Origin: 2-12-FULL-60-25 sp964638165
Lineage (GTDB): Bacteria; Patescibacteriota; Patescibacteriia; 2-12-FULL-60-25
Reading direction: 5' to 3'
Assembly (NCBI GenBank): GCA_964638165.1
Contig: CAZWYJ010000008.1
Span: forward strand, 1-24,871
Length of the DNA stretch: 24,871 nucleotides
Position numbers and translations under genes: made by a program
Notes under the pieces: model-generated
The model's input: only the letters and a program-made list of their open reading frames with translations
What the model was told of the DNA's origin: nothing
Database searches by the model: none
Shown here: positions 15,747 to 21,175 of the stretch, piece by piece
Layout: every line of letters begins with the position of its first letter
How positions within the stretch are numbered: the first letter of the stretch is position 1

Positions 15747-16823
15747 TTATAGATCCAGTTCCGGTTCCGCTTCCAACGTCTCAATGTCATCATGCTCGCC
15801 TTTGAGATGATGCCACGCACCGGCAGCCGCGATCATCGCCGCATTGTCGGTTGAGAACTTCGGATTCGGCTTGAGGAAACGTACGCCGGGCAATTCGTTA
15901 GCAATCGCTCTCTCCAAATCTTCGCGTAAACGTCTGTTCGCGGACACGCCTCCGACGAGCAAAATATTCTGAACCGGATACTCCTTGGCAGCGCGAATGG
16001 TCTTTGCGATAAGGACTTCGACGATGGCGGCTTCAATGGACGCGCATACATCGTGGCGCGGTTTTCCCGCGACCTGTGACCCGCGACCCGTGCCCTCGAC
16101 GAGCTGACGGACCGCCGTCTTCAAGCCCGAGAAGCTGAAATCGAAAGACGGGTCGTGCAACATGGGTCGAGGGAGTTTGAAGGCATGATCGTCCCCGCCA
16201 ATGGCGAGCTTGGAAAGCTTCGGGCCTCCCGGATAGGCAAGACCGAGGAGTTTTGCGCTCTTGTCGAATGCCTCGCCGGCCGCATCGTCCCGGGTGGTTC
16301 CGATGATCTCGTACACGCCGAAGTCCTTCATCAAGACCAGCTCCGTATGCCCGCCGGAAACGAGGAGTGCGAGCGATGGGAATGCCCAGGATGCGCGATT
16401 TTTCGCATCGAGCCACGCGCTCGCAAGATGGCCTTCGAGATGATTCACGCCAACGATCGGCTTCCCGCTCATCCATGCGAGCGTCTGCGCGGCCTGAATG
16501 CCCACGCGCAGAGCCGTGGCCAATCCCGGCCCCTTTGTGACTGCGATCGCATCGAACGCATCCAACCCTTTTCGCCCAAGCACCTTGGTGATGAGCGCAA
16601 CCGTTTCCGGTACGTGGCTTCGCGCCGCAACTTCGGGAACGACCCCGCCGTACTTGGCATGGATATCAATCTGACTCGAAATGAAATGCTTCTTCAATAC
16701 CGCCTTCGGGACAGGCGGTCGCGACCGCCGTCCCTTCGGGACCTTCCCGGATGCGTCCACGTTCAAAAGCGCGACGGAGGTCTCGTCGCAACTTGTTTCA
16801 ATGCCGAGGATGGTGAATTTCAT
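15747..16823 (-). CDS. tsaD: tRNA threonylcarbamoyltransferase TsaD (Kae1/Qri7 family)
   Basis: TsaD transfers the threonylcarbamoyl group to A37 of tRNA. The 358-residue protein has GIETSCDET (7-15), the metal-binding histidines H128 and H132 (NHLEGH), LVSGGHTEL (154-162), DDAAGEAFDK (179-188), FSFSGLKTA (229-237), GGVSANRRLR and the STDNAAMIA ending. Two departures from E. coli TsaD stand out. A Lys/Arg/Pro-rich insertion at about 27-41 (VPKGRRSRPPVPKA) is encoded by a palindromic repeat. A second insertion at 244-256 (GTGRGSQVAGKPR) is encoded by a repeat resembling intergenic DNA. Both are in frame and avoid the catalytic motifs, so the enzyme is probably active. tsaE follows downstream. 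Confidence 0.95.
   Translation of the reverse strand: MKFTILGIETSCDETSVALLNVDASGKVPKGRRSRPPVPKAVLKKHFISSQIDIHAKYGGVVPEVAARSHVPETVALITKVLGRKGLDAFDAIAVTKGPGLATALRVGIQAAQTLAWMSGKPIVGVNHLEGHLASAWLDAKNRASWAFPSLALLVSGGHTELVLMKDFGVYEIIGTTRDDAAGEAFDKSAKLLGLAYPGGPKLSKLAIGGDDHAFKLPRPMLHDPSFDFSFSGLKTAVRQLVEGTGRGSQVAGKPRHDVCASIEAAIVEVLIAKTIRAAKEYPVQNILLVGGVSANRRLREDLERAIANELPGVRFLKPNPKFSTDNAAMIAAAGAWHHLKGEHDDIETLEAEPELDL
16056..16094. repeat. Intragenic G/C repeat in tsaD encoding a surface insertion
   Basis: The plus strand reads CGCGACCTGTGACCCGCGAC followed by CCGTG, a set of near-repeats of the spacer motif type seen at 13049-13085 (GGGGCACGGGGCACAG). It encodes residues 244-256 of TsaD, a stretch with little counterpart in E. 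coli TsaD. Confidence 0.5.
16703..16742. repeat. Palindromic element inside tsaD, flanked by 10-bp direct repeats
   Basis: A perfect 16-bp palindrome GGCGGTCGCGACCGCC (16714-16729) lies between two copies of CCTTCGGGAC (16703-16712 and 16733-16742). GGGAC/GTCCC extend the stem with one bulged A. The repeat spacing is 30 bp, exactly ten codons, so tsaD stays in frame. Confidence 0.8.
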
Positions 16824-16929
16824 TCGTGATAGTCATCAAAATCCCAAATATCGAAAGGCTTTCGAGTTTGGAATTTGGTATTTGGTGCTTGGAATTTACA
16901 ATAAATTCGCCCAAAAATCAACCCCGCGA

Positions 16930-16935
16930 TATACT
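16930..16935 (+). promoter_or_regulatory. Possible -10 box (TATACT) of the EamA-arfB operon
   Basis: TATACT lies 63 nt before the EamA start, in the spacer divergent from tsaD. The -35 region (TTCGCC, 18 nt upstream) is weak. ATTTGG-type repeats occupy the DNA just upstream. Confidence 0.4.
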
Positions 16936-16998
16936 TTGCGTACGGATCTCATACGGACACCCCTACGCCCAACGACCCACGCCCTACACCCTTCCCCT

Positions 16999-17412
16999 AT
17001 GTGGCTTCTCTACGCGCTCGGCGCGGCAATCACCGCCGCCTTCATGACCATCATCGGCAAGATCGGCCTGAAAGGTATTGATCCGACCTTCGCGACCGGC
17101 GTGCGTAGTATCGTGATGTGCGTGTTCATGGTGCTCGTCGTGCTCCTCTCCGGAAAAATCAAGCACATCTCCTCGCTCGATAAAAACGCGCTCATCGCCA
17201 TCGTGGTCTCCGCGGTCTTCGGCGCACTCTCCTGGCTCTTCTACTTCCTCGCACTTCGAGACGGATCCGCAAACCGCGTCGCCGCCATAGACCGCACGAG
17301 CATCGTTTTCATCATCCTCCTTTCCGCCCTCTTTCTCGCGGAAAAACTAACGATCAAAACCGCGATCGGAGGACTCCTGATCGCGCTTGGTGCCATCGCC
17401 ATCGTGATCTGA
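16999..17412 (+). CDS. EamA-like half-size drug/metabolite transporter
   Basis: A 137-residue membrane protein that resembles one half of a ten-helix DMT-superfamily transporter. Five hydrophobic segments are visible at about 2-22, 33-52, 63-87, 94-113 and 117-137, with the EamA-like features GALSWLFYFLALRDG (residues ~74-88) and a final helix after FLAEKLTIK. Proteins of this size would act as dimers; the substrate cannot be read from sequence. The start at 16999 is chosen because translation from the upstream in-frame ATG at 16681 would run through the tsaD start region and repeats. CCCTTCCCCT directly precedes the ATG and no SD is seen. The stop is 1 bp before the arfB-like start, implying one operon. 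Confidence 0.85.
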   Translation: MWLLYALGAAITAAFMTIIGKIGLKGIDPTFATGVRSIVMCVFMVLVVLLSGKIKHISSLDKNALIAIVVSAVFGALSWLFYFLALRDGSANRVAAIDRTSIVFIILLSALFLAEKLTIKTAIGGLLIALGAIAIVI

Positions 17413-17413
17413 T

Positions 17414-17842
17414 ATGTCGCTTGAATCCGCCGAACACATCCCGCGCATCCCGGAACAGGAATTCTGGGTCACCTATGCCCGTTCCTCCGGCGCAGGCGGG
17501 CAGAACGTGAACAAGCGGGACACGAAGGCATTCGTCCGCTGGCACGTGGAAGGATCGCCGACGTTCACGCATGAACAGAAGCAACACATCCGCGTGGCGC
17601 TTCCGAATCGCATCAATGCCGAAGGATTCCTCTACACGGACTGCGAACAGGAACGAAGTCGCGAACAGAATCGGATGATCGCCATCGAAACGATACAGAC
17701 GCTCGTCGCGGAAGCCTTGACTCCGGCCAAAAAGCGCATTCCCACAAAGCCAACATACGGATCGCAACTCCGAAGGCTCGATGCGAAAACCCTTCAAAGG
17801 CGCAAAAAAGAAGGTCGCCGCCTTCCGGAAAACGATGATTGA
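17414..17842 (+). CDS. arfB: ArfB-type peptidyl-tRNA hydrolase (ribosome rescue)
   Basis: The 142-residue protein has the RF-1/GGQ domain of release factors without the codon-recognition domain. SSGAGGQNVNK (24-34) carries the catalytic GGQ at 28-30, and the C-terminus is a basic tail (TLQRRKKEGRR) of the kind that occupies the empty mRNA channel. ArfB-type proteins hydrolyse peptidyl-tRNA on stalled non-stop ribosomes. The tail is rather short and ends in acidic ENDD. The gene starts 1 bp after the EamA gene, so they are likely co-translated, with no obvious functional link. Its TGA stop overlaps the -35 box of the promoter that serves the downstream RNA and tRNA genes. Related PrfH-like proteins are an alternative subfamily. 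Confidence 0.85.
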   Translation: MSLESAEHIPRIPEQEFWVTYARSSGAGGQNVNKRDTKAFVRWHVEGSPTFTHEQKQHIRVALPNRINAEGFLYTDCEQERSREQNRMIAIETIQTLVAEALTPAKKRIPTKPTYGSQLRRLDAKTLQRRKKEGRRLPENDD

Positions 17843-17867
17843 CATTTTTTCGGAAATCTCGTATTAT
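17839..17867 (+). promoter_or_regulatory. Near-consensus sigma-70 promoter for the structured RNA and tRNA-Glu
   Basis: TTGACA (17839-17844) is a perfect -35, followed by a 17-nt spacer and TATTAT (17862-17867), a 5/6 -10. Start of transcription is expected near 17874. It is the best promoter in the window. Its -35 overlaps the arfB stop codon, and its spacer contains GGAAATCTC, which also forms part of the downstream hairpin arm. Confidence 0.85.
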
Positions 17868-17907
17868 CGCTCCGCACCGGCTGAAAGCCAATCAATGTAA
17901 ATAGATA

Positions 17908-18034
17908 GAGATTTCCTTGAAAAAGGATGAATTGCGTAGCGCTGGAAGGAGTGAATTCGTGAGCCGTACATCACGGTACGGTGAACGAATTCACGACTGA
18001 AGCGCAAGCAAGTCGCCTTTTTCAAGGAAATCTC
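17908..18034 (+). ncRNA. Candidate structured RNA upstream of tRNA-Glu
   Basis: A perfect 19-bp outer stem (GAGATTTCCTTGAAAAAGG at 17908-17926 with 18016-18034) encloses further pairings: TTGCG/CGCAA (17932-17936, 18003-18007), GTGAATTCGT/ACGAATTCAC (17951-17960, 17985-17994), then tandem G-A oppositions and CCGTAC/GTACGG (17964-17969, 17976-17981) around a six-base loop. It is preceded by a small GGCT/AGCC hairpin (17879-17889), lies downstream of a near-consensus promoter and ends 7 nt before tRNA-Glu. The rod shape with purine-rich internal loops (GGAAGGA opposite GACTGAA) suggests an RNA that functions or is processed as a unit. I cannot match it to a known family. A small nonautonomous palindromic transposon is the main alternative. 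Confidence 0.55.
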
Positions 18035-18041
18035 CACTCAT

Positions 18042-18116
18042 GGCTCCATCGTCTAACGGTTAGGACAGCGGCTTTTCAAGCCGTTAACAGGGGTTCGATT
18101 CCCCTTGGAGCTACCA
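18042..18116 (+). tRNA. tRNA-Glu (anticodon UUC)
   Basis: The 75-nt sequence folds as a cloverleaf: acceptor GGCTCCA/TGGAGCT with a terminal G-U, D arm GTC/GAC, anticodon stem GCGGC/GCCGT with loop TTTTCAA giving anticodon TTC, T arm GGGG-TTCGATT-CCCC, discriminator A and an encoded CCA. It lies 7 nt after the long-stem structured element and 174 nt after the strong promoter, and its CCA runs directly into a terminator hairpin. It decodes GAA and GAG. Confidence 0.96.
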
Positions 18117-18150
18117 CGTAAAAACCACGCCTCACGCGTGGTTTTTACGT
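18116..18150 (+). terminator. Intrinsic terminator after tRNA-Glu
   Basis: ACGTAAAAACCACGC pairs perfectly with GCGTGGTTTTTACGT around CTCAC, a 15-bp stem with internal A and T runs that can work in both directions. It starts at the last base of the encoded CCA. Confidence 0.85.
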
Positions 18151-18193
18151 AGCCCCGTGGATTCGAGCGAAGCGAGAATCTTTACGGGGCTAC
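18149..18193. repeat. Interspersed palindrome with GTAGCCCCGT arms
   Basis: GTAGCCCCGT (18149-18158) pairs with ACGGGGCTAC (18184-18193). Inside, GATTC and GAATC flank the palindromic CGAGCGAAGCGAG. It overlaps the tRNA terminator by two bases. The rest of the spacer to 18333 holds an inverted piece of the GTAGAACGGGG repeat (18297-18307) and no gene. Confidence 0.7.
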
Positions 18194-18371
18194 TCGATGA
18201 CAAGACGGTGTGGTTCACGTGGCACGCCTCCGAGGCACATAGATCGCAGGTGTTCACAGCTTGCCACGGAACATAAAGCACTTCGCTTTTTATGCTCCCC
18301 GTTCTACATAGCCCTACGTCATTCATTAAAAACTTGACACCCCTTCTTTTGGTATGAGACTAAATGGATAT

Positions 18372-18632
18372 ATGTATTACGTCTACCTTTTAGAAAGCCA
18401 AACGGACCACAATTGGTATATCGGCTACTCTACAGATGTTGAGCGGAGACTATCGGAACACAATGCTCACAAAAATATCTCCACGCGTTTTCGAGGTCCT
18501 TTCAAGCTTATCTACTACGAAGCCTACTGCCATAAAAAGGATGCTCTCGGAAGAGAAAAATTCCTTAAAAGCGGATCCGGACATCGTTTTCTTAAAAAGC
18601 AACTTCGACACTACTTTGAAAAATATCCATAA
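18372..18632 (+). CDS. GIY-YIG domain protein
   Basis: An 86-residue single-domain member of the GIY-YIG nuclease superfamily (YhbQ/UvrC-like fold). It has the YVYLLES strand, WYIGYS for the YIG half, the conserved arginine in DVERRLSEHN, FKLIYYEAY, and a basic helix with GREKFLKSGSGHRFLKK. Free-standing proteins of this type are common in CPR genomes and are usually of unknown role, possibly DNA repair or mobile-element derived. The domain begins at the ATG at 18372; an in-frame ATG at 18354 would add six residues. TTGACA at 18334-18339 with GAGACT 16 nt later places transcription near 18372. It follows the tRNA-Glu unit. Confidence 0.85.
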   Translation: MYYVYLLESQTDHNWYIGYSTDVERRLSEHNAHKNISTRFRGPFKLIYYEAYCHKKDALGREKFLKSGSGHRFLKKQLRHYFEKYP

Positions 18633-18642
18633 ATATGCAAAA

Positions 18643-18674
18643 AGCGCTCCCCGTTGAGACGATCGGGGAGCGCT
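18643..18674. terminator. Bidirectional hairpin between convergent small genes
   Basis: AGCGCTCCCCG pairs with CGGGGAGCGCT around 10 nt. On the minus strand the stem is followed by TTTTTGC, a fair intrinsic terminator for the minus-strand gene starting at 19033; on the plus strand it lies 10 nt after the GIY-YIG stop. Confidence 0.7.
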
Positions 18675-18730
18675 CTCGCGTCTTGAGAAGAGGGAAGGTT
18701 CTTACGAATGACAGCCTCTTGAGGGGCTCC

Positions 18731-19033
18731 TCATTCTGACTCGAAAAGTTCGAATGGAACCCACGTCTCTCCATCACGGTAGGCGAATGACGAAATGCCA
18801 TGAGCGCGCAAGGCCACCATGGCCTCATGCAACCTCAATGCCTCCGAGAAAACGCGCTCGATCCCATCCTCATCGCCGCACGTGATACGCTTGATTGTAC
18901 GCAGTCGCGTGTGAGGCTCTGCGGGAAATGTGAGCTCGACGGTAAGCTCTTCCTCTGTGACATCCTCAGGAAGGACGAGGTCGAGGGTAGAAAAAAGTCC
19001 TGACTGATCGCCTGTTTTTATTCGCTTGACCAT
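18731..19033 (-). CDS. Small acidic hypothetical protein, 100 residues
   Basis: I do not recognise this protein. It reads as a small alpha/beta domain (strand-rich LTVELTFPAEPHTRLRTIKRI, then a helix with FSEALRLHEAMVALRAHG, then SSFAYRDGETWVPFEL) and has a net acidic charge and no signal peptide. The start at 19033 is well fixed by GGAGGAA 3 nt upstream, one of the few genuine Shine-Dalgarno sequences in the window; an in-frame ATG at 19066 would place that site inside the gene. It is convergent with the GIY-YIG gene and terminates at the hairpin 18643-18674. The clear SD and compact domain support a real gene. Confidence 0.75.
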   Translation of the reverse strand: MVKRIKTGDQSGLFSTLDLVLPEDVTEEELTVELTFPAEPHTRLRTIKRITCGDEDGIERVFSEALRLHEAMVALRAHGISSFAYRDGETWVPFELFESE

Positions 19034-19120
19034 GTTTCCTCCGCAAAAATTTTTACCATGAATCACACTCCTGCGTCAATCCCGCCTTCCATCCCCCTTA
19101 CCCTCCGATCCCTTCCGGCG

Positions 19121-19126
19121 TAAGAT
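19121..19126 (+). promoter_or_regulatory. -10 box (TAAGAT), 9 nt before a start codon
   Basis: TAAGAT matches 5/6 of the -10 consensus and lies 9 nt before the ATG at 19136, the same spacing as several TATACT boxes in the window. Confidence 0.45.
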
Positions 19127-19135
19127 TGTCTCTAT

Positions 19136-19336
19136 ATGGACGAAGAACTTCGCCAAAGGCTCGATGCTCAAGACATGCTCTTGAACAGCATCAACGCCTC
19201 CCTCAACCGCATTCGAGCCTATTTCAAATGGACGTTTATCGTCACGCTCGTCCTCATTCTCCTCCCGCTCCTCGGCGCGCTCTTTGCCATCCCGGCCATT
19301 TTGAGCTCGTACACATCGCTCTACAGCGGATTCTGA
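19136..19336 (+). CDS. Small membrane protein, 66 residues
   Basis: The N-terminal 28 residues form a predicted amphipathic or coiled-coil helix (MDEELRQRLDAQDMLLNSIN), followed by a long hydrophobic stretch (about 32-56: TFIVTLVLILLPLLGALFAIPAIL) that could span the membrane once or as a hairpin. Small proteins with this layout are common in CPR genomes, but no function is known to me. The start is preceded 9 nt upstream by a -10-like TAAGAT. It diverges from the 100-residue minus-strand gene and is followed by a partial copy of the GTAGAACGGGG repeat. Confidence 0.7.
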   Translation: MDEELRQRLDAQDMLLNSINASLNRIRAYFKWTFIVTLVLILLPLLGALFAIPAILSSYTSLYSGF

Positions 19337-19364
19337 GAATCAAAACCCCTCACGTTAAACGCGA

Positions 19365-19387
19365 CCCACCCCGTAGAACGGGGCACG
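19365..19387. repeat. Partial dispersed repeat (GTAGAACGGGG hairpin)
   Basis: CCCACCCCGTAG followed by AACGGGGCACG matches the start of copy B at 6095-6117 and forms a CCCCGT/ACGGGG mini-hairpin. GTAGAACG recurs 8 nt further on. Confidence 0.65.
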
Positions 19388-19412
19388 TCGCGTAGAACGT
19401 AGGGGTCACCCC

Positions 19413-19937
19413 CTACCCTTTTTTCGGTCTCGCGACCAATAACTCACGCTCCGGAATTGGGCACGTGGGTCCGCTACTCAATAGAATACGCTCGCTCTGC
19501 TTGTACAGAAGATAACTCGACCCCACACAAACTCCGCAGAGGAGAAGAGAGGAAATCGCATCAATGCTTTTTGAGCCGATCTGAAAAAACCAGATTCCCT
19601 GCGTTGCAAAAAAAGCAAAAATCGTCGCGCACACGGCGAAGGTGTAGAGCAACGGAGCAAAAAGTTCTTGGTGACGACGGATGATCGGAATGAGTAAAAG
19701 CGCAAGCGCCGCGACGAGGTAGAAAGATCCGCGAATATTCCATTGGTAGGCGTCTTCGAGGGAGATGAGATACTGACGATCGCCATCCTGACAGATTGAT
19801 AGAGCCCCGTCTCGGCAGAGAGTTTCCCACGTTGGCTGGCGATAGATCGCATTGACCAAGAAGACGACGCCGTGCAGGAGAACGAATGACGCAACGGAAA
19901 TGACGAGAAGGAATCCAATTCGTTTGAGAAGAGGCAT
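19413..19937 (-). CDS. Four-helix membrane protein of unknown function
   Basis: A 174-residue protein with about four transmembrane segments (around 7-28, 69-86, 93-115 and 125-147) and an external loop of about 40 residues between helices 1 and 2 containing two cysteines (TLCRDGALSICQDGD). This arrangement is reminiscent of small quinone- or redox-linked membrane proteins, but no family can be named. The start at 19937 puts helix 1 at the N-terminus; the longer in-frame start at 20030 would cross the promoter. A TATACT box lies 15 nt upstream. It lies downstream of the SH3b gene on the same strand, separated by 241 bp. Confidence 0.75.
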   Translation of the reverse strand: MPLLKRIGFLLVISVASFVLLHGVVFLVNAIYRQPTWETLCRDGALSICQDGDRQYLISLEDAYQWNIRGSFYLVAALALLLIPIIRRHQELFAPLLYTFAVCATIFAFFATQGIWFFQIGSKSIDAISSLLLCGVCVGSSYLLYKQSERILLSSGPTCPIPERELLVARPKKG

Positions 19938-20178
19938 AGTAAAATCAGCATCAGTATACCGCGTTTTTCTTCTTCCTCCTATTTTTTTAAAAATGCGACC
20001 AAATGCGTTTACACTCCTCACGATCGTCAAAGACGTATTCGGACGTATTCGTAAAAAGCATATAAAAACAAAATGCCATTACGCCATTCACTTCTTTTTG
20101 CAGAATCTCGCAAATCCGCCATGAGTGTCGCGAAGAAACACACCCGCCTCTCCAGAGAGAGAAAATATTTCCCATGTG
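19938..20178. other. AT-rich spacer with small tandem repeats
   Basis: This spacer holds the TATACT box of the downstream minus-strand gene (19953-19958), two tandem copies of GACGTATTCG (20032-20051) and two AAATGCG units 3 nt apart. A 62-codon minus-strand frame crosses it but is not convincing. Confidence 0.5.
19953..19958 (-). promoter_or_regulatory. -10 box (TATACT), 15 nt before a start codon
   Basis: On the minus strand GCGGTATACTGAT precedes the ATG at 19937 by 15 nt. The flanking GGTATACTGAT matches the box at 7154-7159 beyond the hexamer. Confidence 0.45.
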
Positions 20179-21015
20179 CTATTTCACCGGAACGATGCTC
20201 GTTGCCATTTTCGCCAGATCCGCGTTCGTGATGCCGAGACTGTACAGGCGCATGACGCGATACGCTTCATCACCATTTTGGAGATAGTGCACGGAAAGAT
20301 CCTTCGGATGGATGTAGTACGCTTCTCCATGCTCCTCGACGCGCAGTACGATGCGGCCACGAAGCCGATTTTTGATCGCCCAGTCCCCTTCTGCAATCTT
20401 GGTATAGTCGAACTCGTTTACGCCGAGTCCGAAGCTACGCATCATCTGATATGCCGTGGGCCCGTCTTTCATGTAGTATCGCTTTGCCGAAATCGGATCC
20501 ACGTACCAAGCCTCCCCATGCGCTTCAGCCTGAAGCAAAATGTACCCCCTGAGACGATGCATCATCGCGGAATCCGTCGTAACCGCCACGTCCATAACGG
20601 ACTCGGAAGAAACGGGAGCGAGCGGCTTCCCCGAAGATGGAGATGACGCGCTCCCCGCGATGCTAGGGTAGTTCTTCATGTACTCCGCATACGAATCCCA
20701 CACATTCCCCTCAAAACGCTTCTGCGTCACGCCCATGAGCGCTGATCCGACCCATCCGCGAGTCCCGTTCCACTCCACGCGATACCACCCATCGGTCTCG
20801 CCAATGATGCGGACGGATGTGGATTTCGGGATCGTTGTGAGGACCGTACTCCCGTCCATGCAGGCCTGATCGCGGACGAACCCGGCGATATTCATGCTCC
20901 CGGTCCAGTCATGGACTCTCACAGGATCCGCATAGCAATCCCCGGCCTTGGCATCGTTCATGGCAAAAAAGAGAGCCCCGCTGAGCAAAACAGTGAAAAG
21001 GAGAAGTTTTTTCAT
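20179..21015 (-). CDS. Secreted SH3b protein with two HGEAWYV repeats
   Basis: An exported protein of 278 residues (280 if the ATG at 21021 is used; numbering here follows the longer form). A signal peptide (KKLLLFTVLLSGALFFA, cleavage after AKA near 26) leads to an SH3b domain (about 60-95, ending GWYRVEWNGTRGWVGSALM). After a Ser/Pro linker come two copies of a ~54-residue repeat (156-209 and 219-272) with the core LRG-x-I-L-x2-E-x-HGEA-x-Y(V/I) and an LG(L/I) close to the end. These repeats are frequent in CPR secreted proteins; a cell-wall-binding role is inferred from the SH3b domain. The start at 21015 is preferred because a -10-like TATCCT lies exactly 9 nt upstream. Confidence 0.82.
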   Translation of the reverse strand: MKKLLLFTVLLSGALFFAMNDAKAGDCYADPVRVHDWTGSMNIAGFVRDQACMDGSTVLTTIPKSTSVRIIGETDGWYRVEWNGTRGWVGSALMGVTQKRFEGNVWDSYAEYMKNYPSIAGSASSPSSGKPLAPVSSESVMDVAVTTDSAMMHRLRGYILLQAEAHGEAWYVDPISAKRYYMKDGPTAYQMMRSFGLGVNEFDYTKIAEGDWAIKNRLRGRIVLRVEEHGEAYYIHPKDLSVHYLQNGDEAYRVMRLYSLGITNADLAKMATSIVPVK

Positions 21016-21024
21016 ATTCATTTA

Positions 21025-21030
21025 AGGATA
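21025..21030 (-). promoter_or_regulatory. Possible -10 box (TATCCT), 9 nt before the SH3b gene start
   Basis: On the minus strand TATCCT is followed by 9 nt and the ATG at 21015. It fits the recurring spacing but only if the second of two nearby ATGs is the start. Confidence 0.35.
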
Positions 21031-21120
21031 ACGGATGAGAACGGAGAAGGCCAGACGCCCCTTTTCCCTATTCTCTATCTTCGTGTACCCTATCAATCAG
21101 ATGGGCAGAACCACCCGTAC

Positions 21121-21148
21121 GGGCGTCCCGATGTCCATCGGGACGCCC
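21121..21148. repeat. CCCGAT palindromic hairpin upstream of the DUF4230 gene
   Basis: GGGCGTCCCGATG pairs perfectly with CATCGGGACGCCC across TC, a 13-bp stem. A related CCCGA/TCGGG hairpin followed by GACGCC occurs in the rpsA leader near 8755-8775. It sits in the divergent spacer, 27 nt before the start codon. Confidence 0.7.
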
Positions 21149-21175
21149 CTACCCCCTCCCCCCTACACCCTTCCT

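Noticed and set aside
16681..16998. 106-residue N-terminal extension of the EamA-like protein
   Set aside because: It runs antisense through the tsaD start and its palindrome; the first TM helix begins at 16999.
17401..17842. UGA recoding as in Gracilibacteria or Absconditabacteria
   Set aside because: TGA ends both the EamA and arfB-like genes at sensible positions, and no in-frame TGA is needed in any conserved gene.
17908..18034. Possible SRP (4.5S) RNA because of a GGAAGGA motif
   Set aside because: The motif is in an internal loop rather than at the apex, and the symmetric-loop pairing of SRP domain IV is absent.
18132..18326. 64-codon minus-strand frame after tRNA-Glu
   Set aside because: It is made of interspersed palindromes and repeat fragments and has no translation signals.
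19987..20175. 62-codon minus-strand frame in the AT-rich spacer
   Set aside because: No RBS or good -10 spacing, atypical codon use, and it contains the tandem GACGTATTCG duplication; chance is more likely.
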